Assembly (NCBI GenBank): GCA_963281155.1 | Contig: CAUJLY010000004.1 | Coordinates: 5,766,001 to 5,830,000, forward strand | Origin: Rhabditophanes sp. KR3021 | Lineage: Eukaryota; Nematoda; Chromadorea; Rhabditida; Alloionematidae | DNA length: 64,000 nt | Direction of reading: 5' to 3' | Shown here: positions 1-10,230 of the stretch, one piece after another | How the letters are laid out: each line of letters opens with the position of its first letter | Position numbering within the stretch: position 1 is the stretch's first letter | The notes under the pieces: model-generated | What the model was told of the DNA's origin: nothing | Seen by the model: only the letters and a program-made list of their open reading frames with translations | Database searches by the model: none | Position numbers and translations under genes: made by a program

Positions 1-1363
1 TCAAGTTTGAGTTAAAGTTTAGCATATGCCTTTGAATGCAACTGATCAAAAGAATTTCCAATTTCTCAAATGCCACGAAATAATCAGCTGGAAATTCGCT
101 AACGTAATTGACTGTCCAAATATCAGAATACTTCAACTCTATCAAATTTGGGAACTTATCGTGTAATGCAAAGTTGTCATTTATAAAAATGGGGAAGTTT
201 GTCATGTGCAATACTCCAACACTCGACGGCAATAAGAAGATAAACTGTCGAACATTATCATACATTTCTGTCTTTTTATCATCTTCTAATGTGGTATCCA
301 AAACAAATCTTATCCTAGCAATCTTTAAATTCTTCAGCATTCGCACATTTTTCATAAAATTAGATTTTTGGTGTGAGAGCAATTCAGTTGACGCCATTAT
401 AAAGCTAAATTCTTTTAAGTTGTTGAACATTTTACTTGACTGAGGAGAGAATAACCGAAAAATGGTACAATTATCATTGTAAGTTCTGTGAAAGGCATTA
501 CCAATATAAATACTGCAAATGTTTCCTAAATCTTTTTTATCAACTTCAAATTCTGGAAACATGACAGTATGGTGACCTCTACGGAAAGAAGATAATAGCA
601 TGCCAAACTTTTTGCTTTTGTATACTGAGGTTTCTTGAGAGAACCCAAACAACAAACGTATAGAAAGGTCACTTTGATCTTCAAAAACTGTAACAATTTT
701 GCTAAGAACATCATCATCGTATTCATCAAAACTTGTTGAATCCAGCAAGCTGTTACAGTTGATTTGAAAAAATGTTGCATTTGGGAAACCTTGAATCATT
801 TTCTTGGGTTCATCAGTACATTGTGCACAATATTTGGCTAGATCGAGTATTTCTATTCCTTTAATGCAGCGTATCGTTTCTGACTTTAAACCATATAAAG
901 TCTTGCAACATATTTGGACATTTACTTCTTCTGTATTTCTAAAAGTCAAGTCGAGTATCCGTAAAGTTTTGTGGTGATCCAAATAGTATTGTAGCAACAT
1001 TATATTTGCTTTAATTGATTCATCGGTAACGCAGAACGTTTCCCTATCAAATTTAAGTATCAATTCTTGTGTAAAATTTTCATTTTGGCCCATTTGATTA
1101 TATTTTTCGTTCTTTGCTTGACTTTCTTGATAAAGCTCTTTAGGATTTGCGATAACATTATTTCTTTTAAAAATATCATCTGGCGATAACAAATACGCCT
1201 CAGATTTGAACAAATATAATTGCATCTTCACATTATTCCGACATGCAATTGCATTCCACGTTGCATCAATCGACGAAATTGCTAAAAGATCTTCAATTTT
1301 CACAAAGATGTCCCTGAATATGTCTGGCTGACATAGAGCATCTTTAACGTTCTTATCCATCAT
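1..1363 (-). CDS. F-box-like protein, C-terminus outside window
   Basis: An uninterrupted minus-strand frame runs from ATG ATG at 1363 to the left edge (454 codons), so the C-terminus is missing. Residues about 8-50 (CQPDIFRDIFVKIEDLLAIS then a D-x-x-W-N-x-I-A-C segment) resemble an F-box. The rest has leucine/isoleucine-spaced segments such as LKNLKIARIRF and FEKLEILLIS, like the loose repeats behind F-boxes in nematode proteins. If so, it would be a substrate adaptor of an SCF ubiquitin ligase; that is inference. An acceptor (CAATTTTAG) ends 3 bases before the ATG, and the gene starts about 120 bases after the mRpL14 stop on the same strand. This suggests SL trans-splicing as the third gene of an operon. 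The family call is moderate; the coding call is strong. Confidence 0.75.
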   Translation of the reverse strand, partial: MMDKNVKDALCQPDIFRDIFVKIEDLLAISSIDATWNAIACRNNVKMQLYLFKSEAYLLSPDDIFKRNNVIANPKELYQESQAKNEKYNQMGQNENFTQELILKFDRETFCVTDESIKANIMLLQYYLDHHKTLRILDLTFRNTEEVNVQICCKTLYGLKSETIRCIKGIEILDLAKYCAQCTDEPKKMIQGFPNATFFQINCNSLLDSTSFDEYDDDVLSKIVTVFEDQSDLSIRLLFGFSQETSVYKSKKFGMLLSSFRRGHHTVMFPEFEVDKKDLGNICSIYIGNAFHRTYNDNCTIFRLFSPQSSKMFNNLKEFSFIMASTELLSHQKSNFMKNVRMLKNLKIARIRFVLDTTLEDDKKTEMYDNVRQFIFLLPSSVGVLHMTNFPIFINDNFALHDKFPNLIELKYSDIWTVNYVSEFPADYFVAFEKLEILLISCIQRHMLNFNSNL

Positions 1364-1486
1364 AATCTAAAATTGTTTAACAACATGACACATTAAATAA
1401 AAATAATTGGAGATACTTTGAAGATCCAGTCAACTTTTAAAAAATAAGATATATGAAACTAAAACATTTACTAATTAACAAAAAAT

Positions 1487-1913
1487 CTAAACGTATTTTG
1501 TTGCCAAGGCTAATACTTTAGCCATTTGAGCTTTATCTCTATTTTTTAACAAATGAGCTGGAATAGGTGATACGATTCTGTTCCCAAGTGGGTTTCCTTC
1601 TTCATCAAGTAAAACAATGTTATTTGTGTCTGTTGAAGGAATTCCATGCTTACGGTGATGAACATGTGTATTAGCTCCAACAACAAAAGCTTTCTTCATC
1701 TGTCCTCTAATTGCTACAAGAATTTTATCTCCCAAAGTAGCATGAGGCATGTGCTTAGCTCTTTGTCCTTGCTTATAGACATTAATGCAATAGGCTAGTT
1801 TTCCACTATTGTTTGCTTCTTTGCCTAGAGCTGAATTGTCTACGACGACACACCTTGTTCTTCTATGAATTCCAGGATGAGGAGTTCTTGTTCGATGTTT
1901 ACTCAATTCATGT
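1487..1913 (-). CDS. mrpl-14: Mitochondrial ribosomal protein L14 (uL14m), start exon uncertain
   Basis: This is a uL14 family protein of the large mitoribosomal subunit: the RTRCVVVDNSALG core, then CINVYK, GDKILVAIRGQ, KKAFVVGA, NNIVLLDEEGNPLG and IVSPIPAHLL, ending at LALATKYV. The exon opens after TTTTTAG at 1914-1915 as A-CAT-GAA-TTG-AGT. There is no in-frame ATG before the conserved core. The only nearby ATG (1911-1909) is out of frame and reads Met-Asn-stop. The exon therefore needs two bases from an upstream exon. The first exon of the DUF5522 gene (2521-2612) ends in exactly that phase and would give a 172-residue protein with a possible mitochondrial leader. The alternatives are a TTG start at 1906 or an unseen exon. 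Family identity is firm; the 5' structure is inference. Confidence 0.9.
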
Positions 1914-1985
1914 CTAAAAATAAATAAAAAGATTTATATATAACTACTTTATTAGGTTGTATCAATTTAAAGCAACACTTTCCAA

Positions 1986-2612
1986 CTAAAAATAAAAGGC
2001 TCCGTTAAATGATTTTGATTGACGGACTTGAGGCTTCGCATTTATGTGTTCATATGGGCAATGTCTGCAACCACTACCACAACACTTGGCTTTGTAAAGA
2101 TGCTGTGTAACTGCCATGACAGTTAACTTTGTTTTTGGATCCTTGTAAGTTAACTGACGATCCTGAATAGCTTTTAAATGAGCCATATAAATACTCCTAT
2201 CATCAGGAGACAGCTTCTCATAATCCTTGTAACTGATTTCAGCTTCCTTGAGGGCAGATTCGAAGAGAGGATAATCAGCAATCATTTCTACATTTCCATC
2301 AACATCATTTTTGAAAGGAACTAAATTGTACCTTTTTCCTTGAGCCCGTGGCTTTGCATAAATTGGTAAAACATTCCCTTTTTGAACAGTTTCAACTTTA
2401 GAACACTTACTTTCTGTACAATAATTGCGTCCTGTGTCTCTAAAAGGAAAGGTGTGTTTGCTTTGGTTTGATGTGATGCTTTAAATTGACCCAATATTTT
2501 AAAAATAACTTTAAACTTACTCAGGTTGTGGGTACCATCTTCCGGATGCGCAGGCTTTTGCAATCCATTGATTGGGATTAATAGAACACAATTGCTTAAA
2601 TAGGGAGGACAT
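1986..2612 (-). CDS. DUF5522 / C1orf53-like cysteine-motif protein
   Basis: Two exons, 2521-2612 and 1986-2439 (minus), give 181 residues. The intron starts GTAAGT and ends CCTTTTAG. The diagnostic motif is AKCCGSGCRHCPYEH near residue 160, the short CCGxGCxxCPY block of the C1orf53/DUF5522 family, whose biochemical role is not established. It is preceded by a helical segment (LKEAEISYKDYEKLSP) and RQLTYKDPKTK. The first 31 residues (MSSLFKQLCSINPNQW...) are K/R- and S-bearing with one late acid and could be a mitochondrial leader. A canonical AATAAA (minus strand, 1948-1953) lies between this gene and mRpL14, as expected for the first gene of an operon. The start is the first ATG of the only exon whose splice phase fits. 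Confidence 0.8.
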
Positions 2613-3295
2613 TTTTAACAAATTAAATTTAAACTATCCGATCAAAACTTTAACTTTAAAATCACGAAGGGACGTTATTACAACATTCCTCTTAAGAAAC
2701 TGATTTGGAAAATGTAAAAATGTTGTTGTAAAATATGATATAGTACCTGTGATACTTTATAAAACAAAACTCATTCAAATTGAAAATAATAAGACGATTT
2801 GTATAAATCAACCTTATAAGCGCAAATTTACTTATCAATATTATGTCGTTGATCTACTTTAATCAATCATTTGGAATATTAATTGATGTTATCATTGAAA
2901 ACCTAATTTTTTATGTTAACAGACTATCTAATTCCATTGATAACATATATTTTGAATTTCTTAACAATGAATTACGTCAATCCAACTTATCTTTTGAACA
3001 ACTACATGATTAATTATATTCAACCGGATTGTTGGCTGGGTAATTTGGAAGAAAATTATCAAACAACGTTGGTGTTATTTAAATTTACTCAAAAGTAGTT
3101 AATCCTCACTTCATTTTTATATTTGATGTGTTGTCTCTACAATATGTGGAAAAATGTGCTTGTAAAAACGTCTTGAAGCGAAAAATATTCAAACTAACGT
3201 ATTGGTAGATGTGTTGGTTAAAAACTTTTTATCACATGTTATGATATCAAGCTGTTTTAGGCAAGAATCAAAATAGTTATTAAAATACTGTTAAA
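2613..3295. promoter_or_regulatory. Divergent intergenic region between DUF5522 gene and TTLL12
   Basis: The two flanking genes read away from each other, so both promoters should lie here. It is A+T-rich. An acceptor-like CTGTTTTAG at about 3252-3260, 36 bases before the TTLL12 ATG, may be an SL1 trans-splice site. A 61-codon plus-strand reading frame at 2913-3098 has no recognisable similarity or signal and is probably chance. Confidence 0.4.
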
Positions 3296-5280
3296 ATGTC
3301 CCTAATGTCAACGCATTCAGTAAACCATGTTCCTATGGATGTTGAAAGCATAAATGCCATTTTGAATACACAACTTGTTGGATCCGGTGTACCGTCCCAT
3401 TTGCATGAGACTATTTATTCTAAACTTAGTAACATGACTTTTGATGCTGGAGATTCTTTTCAAATAGGATTGGTTCTCAACGAAGCTGAACAACCAATCA
3501 AAAGACAAGTTTTTACCACGAAAAACGTTGTAGCTAATGACAAAACAAGGTTATTTGCAAAAGATGTTGATTAAATAATACTTTTATTTATAGTGTTTGG
3601 TTAGTTGATCACGCCTGGACTTTTCTTCCAAATACATCACGGGAAATACTAACTGCAATGCCACTTCTCCAAGCTCGCCTTGCTGCTATGTTTATGCTTA
3701 GCAATGATGTGTTGACCGTTGAAGACCAGAAGAAAGCAGTTTTGGGAAAACTTTACCAGTATGCCCAATCTTATTCTGTCACCAACCCAAACGAACACGA
3801 AGGAGAAAACACTGTCACTCATTGGTATGTTCCGGACGAGTTTGGGTCAGCCATTGGGCATTCAAATGATCCAAATTGCCGAATCGTTCCATTGTTTCAC
3901 CCTGGATTTGGCTATGCGATCTCATTGGTATTTCCCATTAAAGATATTGGAGATGATGAGGAATTAACGAGAGATTATGTGAATATTGAGTTTGCTACAA
4001 AGCATCCACATTGGAAGAATATTCTACTCAAGGTTTGGGAGGAAGACAAGAGTTTGGACGAGGTGTTGACACAAAAAAGACACCAAATCACAGAAGAATA
4101 TTTCTTACTTGGGCGAATTGCTGATCATATCCCATCTCTAGAACTTCAAGCCACTTGTAAACCATTAAAATATGACAAGAATGTTCCAGTCAAATTGTAT
4201 GATAATGATCAACAACTGTTTTGTAATCTGAAAGAAATTAAAGTGGAATTCACAGACAATATGTACGAAGCAGATGTCATTTGGGTAAGATTAGTTTTAA
4301 AAGAGTTGATTAATATAGACGTTATTTAGATTCGCCAGCATTTCTCTGAATTTACTGACTTAGCCACCAAGAACCCAACGGCTCTCACGAATCAATTTCC
4401 ATTCGAGTCTTCAATTACGGTGAAAGATCTATTTGCTGCCAACGTTGAATTAACTTGCGGAGATGTTCCATTTGATGAAAAAACAATGAATAGAGCACCT
4501 TATTGGCTTCCAGTAACTTTCAATCTTAACACCGAATTGCCACAATTTTACAAATACTTTATGGATAGACAAGAAAAAGGTTTGGACAACACTTACATCA
4601 TCAAACCGTGGAACCTTGCAAGATCACTAAATATGACCTTCTCTAACGATATCTCCTTTATCATGAGACAAATGGAGACAGGACCCAAAATCGTTTGCAA
4701 GTATCTTGAAAATACAATTTTATTCGAGAGACCGGACAACAAAAATTTGGTCAAATTCGATCTTCGTTACATTGTATACGTAAACAGCTTGAGCCCAGTA
4801 GTTAAGGCATATACATATCAAAAGTTTTGGCCACGTTTTGGAATTAATACCTTCAATCTGGATAATCTCGAAGATACGCTTTGCCACCTTACTGTTCACA
4901 ATTACACGGACAAATCAAAGGTCTTGAATATGTACTGTGATCAATTTATCGAACAATTTGAATCTCAATATCCAAATCACAAATGGGCTGATATTCAAAA
5001 GCAAATTAACGACGTTATGTTCCAAGCCATTACTGTTGCCTCAACTAGCAAGCCACCAATGGGAGTTTCGCCAAATTCTCAAAGTAGAGCAATGTATGGG
5101 TTTGACATAATGCTTGGATGGAAGGATGATACAAATACTGAAATTCAAGCCTACTTCTTGGAATGTTCCTTTTTCCCAGATTGTCTCCGAGCCAGTACAT
5201 TTTATCCAGACTTTGCTGACACCACTTTTAAGACCTTATTTTTGAATGAAATTGAATTGGATAAAGTTACCCAAATTTAA
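3296..5280 (+). CDS. ttll-12: TTLL12, tubulin-tyrosine-ligase-like protein 12
   Basis: Three exons (3296-3549, 3594-4284, 4330-5280) join in phase to 631 residues, close to the roughly 640 of animal TTLL12. TTLL12 combines an N-terminal SET-like region with a C-terminal TTL-like (ATP-grasp) domain and is generally regarded as a pseudo-ligase acting on tubulin and histone marks. Seen here: WLVDHAWTF and HFSEF blocks, a DEFGSAIGHSNDPNCRIVPLF segment with the SET-like N-H-S/D-P-N pattern, then the TTL signature YIIKPWNLARSL, KIVCKYLENTILF, KFDLRYIVYV and a late DIMLGWKDD. Introns are 44 and 45 bases. The first intron uses a weak AAG|GTTATT donor, chosen because it alone keeps the frame into VWLVDHAW; this junction is the least certain part. 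Confidence 0.92.
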
Positions 5281-5581
5281 ATAGTTTTCGATTTAATGTT
5301 AATTGTAAAAGTGATTAAATTGTTGTAAAATTAATGACAAAGTGATTAAGTTCTTTCAAAATTATTGTTAAAAGTTATGAGATTGTTTAAAATTTATGAT
5401 AAATGTTCTTAAACAAAAGTATACGATTAAATAATGAATTAAGATTGCGTATATTTGTTGATTAAATGCATATAAAACTAATATCAATTTATTTTTATCA
5501 CCAAATTGCCACTAATGTTCGAAAATGCTAATTTCCTGTACCAGTAAAAATATTTTTATTTGCATTTGCTAGAGTTTGATA
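5281..5581. other. Convergent 3' spacer after TTLL12
   Basis: About 300 bases of A+T-rich sequence between two converging genes. I see no coding frame or structure. Confidence 0.5.
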
Positions 5582-5902
5582 TCAGGGTGGATTTGCAGGG
5601 ACAGCACCTTCTAATGGAGTTTGTACTTTGGCGATGGCAGGTATGAATTCAGTTGCAGGTTTGGCATTAACAACTTGACCAGCACTCGTTTGAATAGCGT
5701 CGTGAATTGGGTTAAATGTGTTGGCTTGGCGATTAAGCAGAGGAGTTGGCAAAGGTTTAACTTCGTTAATGATTTCAGGTACTGCTCCTTTATTTTGTAG
5801 AGGTTGGAAATGATTTGGAAGTGGCTTGACATCAGGTGGTGATTGAGCTAGAGTAGGCGGTTTTTTGTCAGGTCCAAATAAATCACCCTCAAAGGGAACC
5901 AT
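5582..5902 (-). CDS. Proline-rich protein of unknown function
   Basis: A minus-strand frame of 106 codons from ATG at 5902 to TGA. It is rich in P, N, A and V with loosely repeated K-P-L-P units (DVKPLPNHF, EVKPLPTPL), and has no signal peptide, membrane segment or known domain. The same frame stays open upstream to an acceptor (TGCTAAATAG, exon start 5955). The ATG therefore either follows a trans-spliced 5' end, or the protein is longer and its first exon was not found. It begins about 130 bases after the ML-domain gene's stop with AATAAA signals between, which fits a two-gene operon. I do not recognise the family. Confidence 0.55.
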   Translation of the reverse strand: MVPFEGDLFGPDKKPPTLAQSPPDVKPLPNHFQPLQNKGAVPEIINEVKPLPTPLLNRQANTFNPIHDAIQTSAGQVVNAKPATEFIPAIAKVQTPLEGAVPANPP

Positions 5903-6087
5903 CGTCTTGTATTCTTTATCGTTTGGAGCCGCAAGTCCTCTGTTTAGTAAAGCTCCTATTTAGCAAAAAGATTTAATTCTTATGCTTACAAAATTAGCAT
6001 TTTATTTAAATTAACATTTTATTCAAATTATCAAAATAGTTACAAGGTAATATTATTTAACAAATATGTATGTATATGTGTGATTTC

Positions 6088-7031
6088 TTATTTTGGTTCT
6101 TCAAAAAGAAGTTCAGCATCAACACAGCTAAAAAAGATATTATTTATCATTCAGAATTTAACTTACGCAAAGAGTTCATGCTTGGAATCCCCTGCATTGT
6201 AATTGAACCTATAAATAAATGCGATTAGCATATTATTTGAATGTGATTAAATAGGATCACTTCATTACAAACTACCGCTTCGATACTTACATTCTGATTT
6301 CAAGTCTAAAATGACAGAGAATTAATTATTTGTATATCGTTAGTGTTAACTTACTTGTATGGCTTATCTCCAGCAACTACACTGATAATTGCACTGAATG
6401 AAGATAAATCTAATGGAAGTTTAAGATCTAGGTTTCCTGAAGCAATCGTTTTAATTAAAATTAATAAATTGTTAGGTGTACCTGTTTTGAGTGGACAATT
6501 ATGAGCATAAGCACATCCATCTATAATAAATTCATTAATTAGGTAATAAGTCCATTTAGTTAAATGTACCAATATTATCAAGAAGTCCAAAAGTTGGAAT
6601 TTCAGCCCATTCACATTTCCCTAAATTAAAATTACAATGAAATGTGAACTAGAACATACCGGTCAACCAATTTTCACTGAATTCAAATAATTTAACATGT
6701 ACTCTGTTAGCTTGATATTCAACATTTCCATTGTTAGACGCGATTAAATCAAGAGTCATTGGAATCTTTACATTAACTGGGTACATTGGGGTTCCATCAC
6801 TAGTTTTCAAAATTGTAGTCTTACTAACCTGGATAGGTACAGCTAAAATGGCAACGTAATATTGGTTATAAGTGTATTAAACTAACAAGCATCACAGTTC
6901 GTTGTATGAATTGCAGTTAAGATTCCATCGGGAATGGCACACTTTTTGGCTAGGTTTGAAAATTCCTTTGGAATGACCAAAGCTTGTGCGCAGGCTGCAA
7001 GGAAAACTAAGGCAGTAGCTTGAAATTTCAT
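6088..7031 (-). CDS. Secreted ML-domain (MD-2/NPC2-like) lipid-binding protein
   Basis: Eight exons (6887-7031, 6660-6842, 6570-6620, 6482-6520, 6355-6436, 6291-6305, 6167-6208, 6088-6127; minus) splice in phase to 198 residues. A signal peptide (MKFQATALVFLAACAQA) is followed by an ML-type beta-sandwich pattern. Conserved cysteines include GKCEW, GCAYAHNCPLKTG and the terminal ELFACVDAEL strand, with SVVAGDKPYKLEIR and FNYNAGDSKHE between. ML proteins bind sterols, phospholipids or glycolipids in the extracellular or lysosomal space; the ligand cannot be told here. All introns are about 40 to 85 bases. One exon is only 15 bases, and skipping recognition of its donor would read ATG-TAA and end the protein. 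A TATA box and GATA sites precede it (see 7096-7293). Confidence 0.8.
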
Positions 7032-7095
7032 TATAATTTAGCTCTAAATTGAAAGTGGTAATATGAACTATTTGATATGGTAATAATTTAATTGC

Positions 7096-7293
7096 TTTAT
7101 ATACCATTTATTCTTAATTATGCGATACATCATTTTGCGATAACAAAAGGATATATATTTGATAAGAGCTGTAAAATTCTTAATCTGACCAAAATATTAT
7201 AGTTATCACCTCACACCACTTTTCTAAAACACATAATTATTTTAAACATACAAAATGACACAAAGGTACTTAATTAACTATGCGATGATAAGA
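7096..7293 (-). promoter_or_regulatory. TATA box and GATA-motif cluster upstream of ML gene
   Basis: On the minus strand a TATAAA (7101-7096) stands 65 bases before the ATG. Beyond it are four WGATAA-type sites: GCGATAAC (about 7137), TTGATAAG (7159), AGTTATCA (7201, inverted) and TGATAAGA (7286). In C. elegans such clusters mark intestinal genes driven by GATA factors; intestinal expression here is inference. Confidence 0.45.
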
Positions 7294-8405
7294 AATAATT
7301 TTATGCTTAATTTTATTATGGACATTTTTGTAGTTATTTATAGTGTGATATATGGTTAACAATTTAGTTTTATCAACAAATGAGTCCATACAATTTTATG
7401 TTAAGCATCCATCCGTTTTCATGCTAAATAATTGTTTTCTTATCTAATTGTCTAAATTGATATGCTAAAATGCACATGTTTCATAGAATAGCGAAAATCA
7501 AAAGATTAAACAATTATGTAAACAAATAATAGATATTTCATTTCTTGTTGGAATTAATCATTTTTCATCCTAGAGGATATGCTTAGTAAAAAATTTGATT
7601 CAATTTAAATTACTATTCAATATTATTTGTGTTTATTAGAGACTTCAAAAAGTCTCTTTCCAAAATTTACTATCAAAACTCATATAGAATTGAGAAGTTT
7701 ATATTTACCTTTAATGGAAAATTTCTTTTCAAACATTTGCCTTTGCTCAATCTATTTATAGTACGTTCCAGATATTTAGAAGTAGTGCATTGCAAAAGAC
7801 TTTAATTAATGGTTTAAATTCTTATTATAAAATATTTTAATGTCTTGAAACGATTTTTGAAAAACGAAAATGTTTACCAATTTGATAATTGTCCTTCATA
7901 CTCCTGCAGTAGATTAAGAAATATATTTATTTTTATAAAACCATGTGTAAGTTACCTGATTTTGCAAGATTGAATTGCTTAAATGCAAATTGAACTGCCA
8001 ATAAAAGATGTCTGCTGATCAAATATTCAATGAGTCTGATATTTTATATAATAAAAATTGGAACTGGACTTGATTATTTGCCATTTATGTTTGCAAACAG
8101 AAATAAAGTGACACTCTACAAGTTGTTCTAGCATCATAATTTCGACCACTTTTAATGTAATTAGATACCATTAAAATACATTTTGATTAAACATTGAATT
8201 TGTAAGGAAGTATGAAGGTATCCTCTCATTCATCACGTCATAATAATTGAAGTGTTTTATAAAACAAGAAAATTAAATCATTTTCTGAGCAAAAAGTGTA
8301 ATACAGCATTTTAAAAGAGAAATTTTATTATTTGCTGTATTAGAAACTTTTATTTAAGAAATTCGCAAGGATATATTTTAAATTAATAAACAAATGTAAA
8401 AACAG
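7294..8405. other. A+T-rich intergenic DNA
   Basis: No supported exon, repeat or RNA gene was seen in this 1.1 kb between the ML gene's upstream region and the 3' end of the receptor gene. Confidence 0.5.
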
Positions 8406-9382
8406 CTATAAATCAACAGGCTTCGGAGGACAAAATTTTTGAACAATTTGCAACTTATAGAAATGTTCGTTTATTTCTTTATTCTTCCATACAGAAAACG
8501 GCACTTTTGCAATAACAGTCAAATTCATTCCCAATGAATATAGATTTCTAACAAAAGATTTGATCGAGTCTGAATACTCAAAATGTTCAGCAACTAATAA
8601 CAACAAATTTGGAACGCACCAACATACATAGAAAAAAAATTGGAGCCAATGTAACATGCTGATTATACAACGGGTACTTTTCCTCGTTTTGTCGTTTTGC
8701 GATTTCGTTTTAAATACAGCATAAGTTAAAATGCTTGATAAAAACATAACAACCGGTAGAGTTATAGAAAGAATATCATAATATGTTTCAAAAGCTTTGG
8801 TCCATGATGAATAACTTGAACAAAATTTTATCTTTTTGTTTCCATCTATTGTTGAGAGCAATAAAGCACAGGGAGCTATCGAAAATGATACTAAAAATAG
8901 GCCGGTAATGATAGAAACTTCTTTCTTGTTAAGGTACAGCTTATAAAACATTGGAAATAAAATCATTACCATAAAAGAAAAGCATTGTAAAAGAAATGAT
9001 ATTTGGAATAAATGAAGTGAGAATGTTTCAAAAATAGACTTCCATAAACAATTTTTTACATAGTAAAAAGATTGCTTTTCATTTATAAATATTGCATTGA
9101 ATACCGCACAAAAAAGATTATATACTCCTGAAAAATGGTAAGTAATTATAAATACTTGAATAATGACTTACCACACAATAAACCTCCGATGCAGGAAAAT
9201 AGGGAAATGTAATTGAACAAAGATGCTTCATGGAGTTTATGCTTGACAATGATGTATATTTTTAAAATTGATAGAATAACGGCGACAATTCCAAGAAAAA
9301 ATAAAATACAATTATATAAATTATACACTTCCAAATACAAATCATTTTTTTGAAAAGACAATGTTGTTATATTTAACTTCAT
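8406..9382 (-). CDS. Seven-transmembrane serpentine receptor (chemoreceptor type)
   Basis: Two exons (9172-9382, 8406-9127; 44-base intron) give 310 residues. There are seven hydrophobic stretches, for example CILFFLGIVAVILSILKIYI (TM1), FNYISLFSCIGGLL (TM2), LFQISFLLQCFSFMVMILF (TM3), EVSIITGLFLVSFSIAPC (TM4), ILSITLPVVMFLSSILTYAV (TM5) and ISMLHWLQFFFYVCWCVPNL (TM6). A basic loop (KTKSQNDKTRKSTR) precedes TM6. The N-terminus has an N-I-T glycosylation site. Length and topology fit nematode serpentine receptors, but I cannot assign a class. The start is the ATG at 9382; a TTG further up is open but has no support. Confidence 0.75.
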
Positions 9383-10230
9383 CTTAAAAATGGTATATAT
9401 GATATTTAATGATGTTAAGTATGGTATCAAATATTTATTCTTTATAAATTTGTCATTTTAGAGACAAATAATATCCATGTGAGTTTTGATCTTATTTAGT
9501 TTTACTTGAAAGTAAATATTCAAAGTAGCATATATGTGCTTTAAATATATTTGTCAAAGACTATCTTTAGAATAATTTAATAATAATGTTGAACACGATA
9601 TAATACAACTTTTTCAAATTATTAGACGAAAGAAGATATACTAAAAAGTATTCAATTTTTCTCATCAACTGAAGTTTCCCTAAATCAAAAGAAAAAGTTT
9701 TATCAATATTTGACTTTTGAATAAGTTATTTGATACAAAATTTGCTTAGTGCATAAAATAATAGTTCATATAAATAATGTAGACTTAAGGGAAAATATGT
9801 ATTTAGACTGGGTGTTTTCTGGATCGTCCAAAGAACTCTAAAAGTTGAAATTTCGGACACTTTAACTACTTAAATAACAAGCTAATTTAACGAGTCGTGG
9901 ACATAACACTTGGCAACATTTCCTATATTCAAATGCATTGTATATTTACGTTTCTTAAAATAAACTACACTCGAACAAATATCTTTTATTTATTTGGTTT
10001 GACTTTACACTGTTAGGTACATGAGTGTGTATTTCGTTGGTAAAGATACAGTTTATGCTAATCGAATAAGGCATTCATATATCCGTAAAATAAAACATTT
10101 GTAAAGTCAGCTATATTTTGATCATGACGAGTTTAAAAAGACTGAAAGTTTTACTAATTTACGTTCAAACAGTATATAAGGTAAGTTGTTGTTATTCCTT
10201 TGATTGGTATTTATCTTTACATGATATTAC
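9383..10230. other. Divergent A+T-rich spacer
   Basis: About 850 bases between the receptor start and the dehydrogenase relic. A plus-strand frame at 10118-10327 overlaps the relic in another frame and is not credible. Confidence 0.4.

Noticed and set aside
2..11. CAAGTTTGAG, identical to the 3' end of the nematode SL1 leader.
   Set aside because: Only 10 bases, inside an open coding frame on the other strand, and the rest of SL1 and its donor are absent; chance.
2321..2563. 80-codon minus-strand frame over the DUF5522 intron and exon 2.
   Set aside because: It is in another frame. The true frame there reads ESKCSKVETVQKGNVLPIYA and joins exon 1 in phase.
2913..3098. 61-codon plus-strand frame upstream of TTLL12.
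   Set aside because: No similarity, no good context and A+T-driven composition; it sits in the promoter region.
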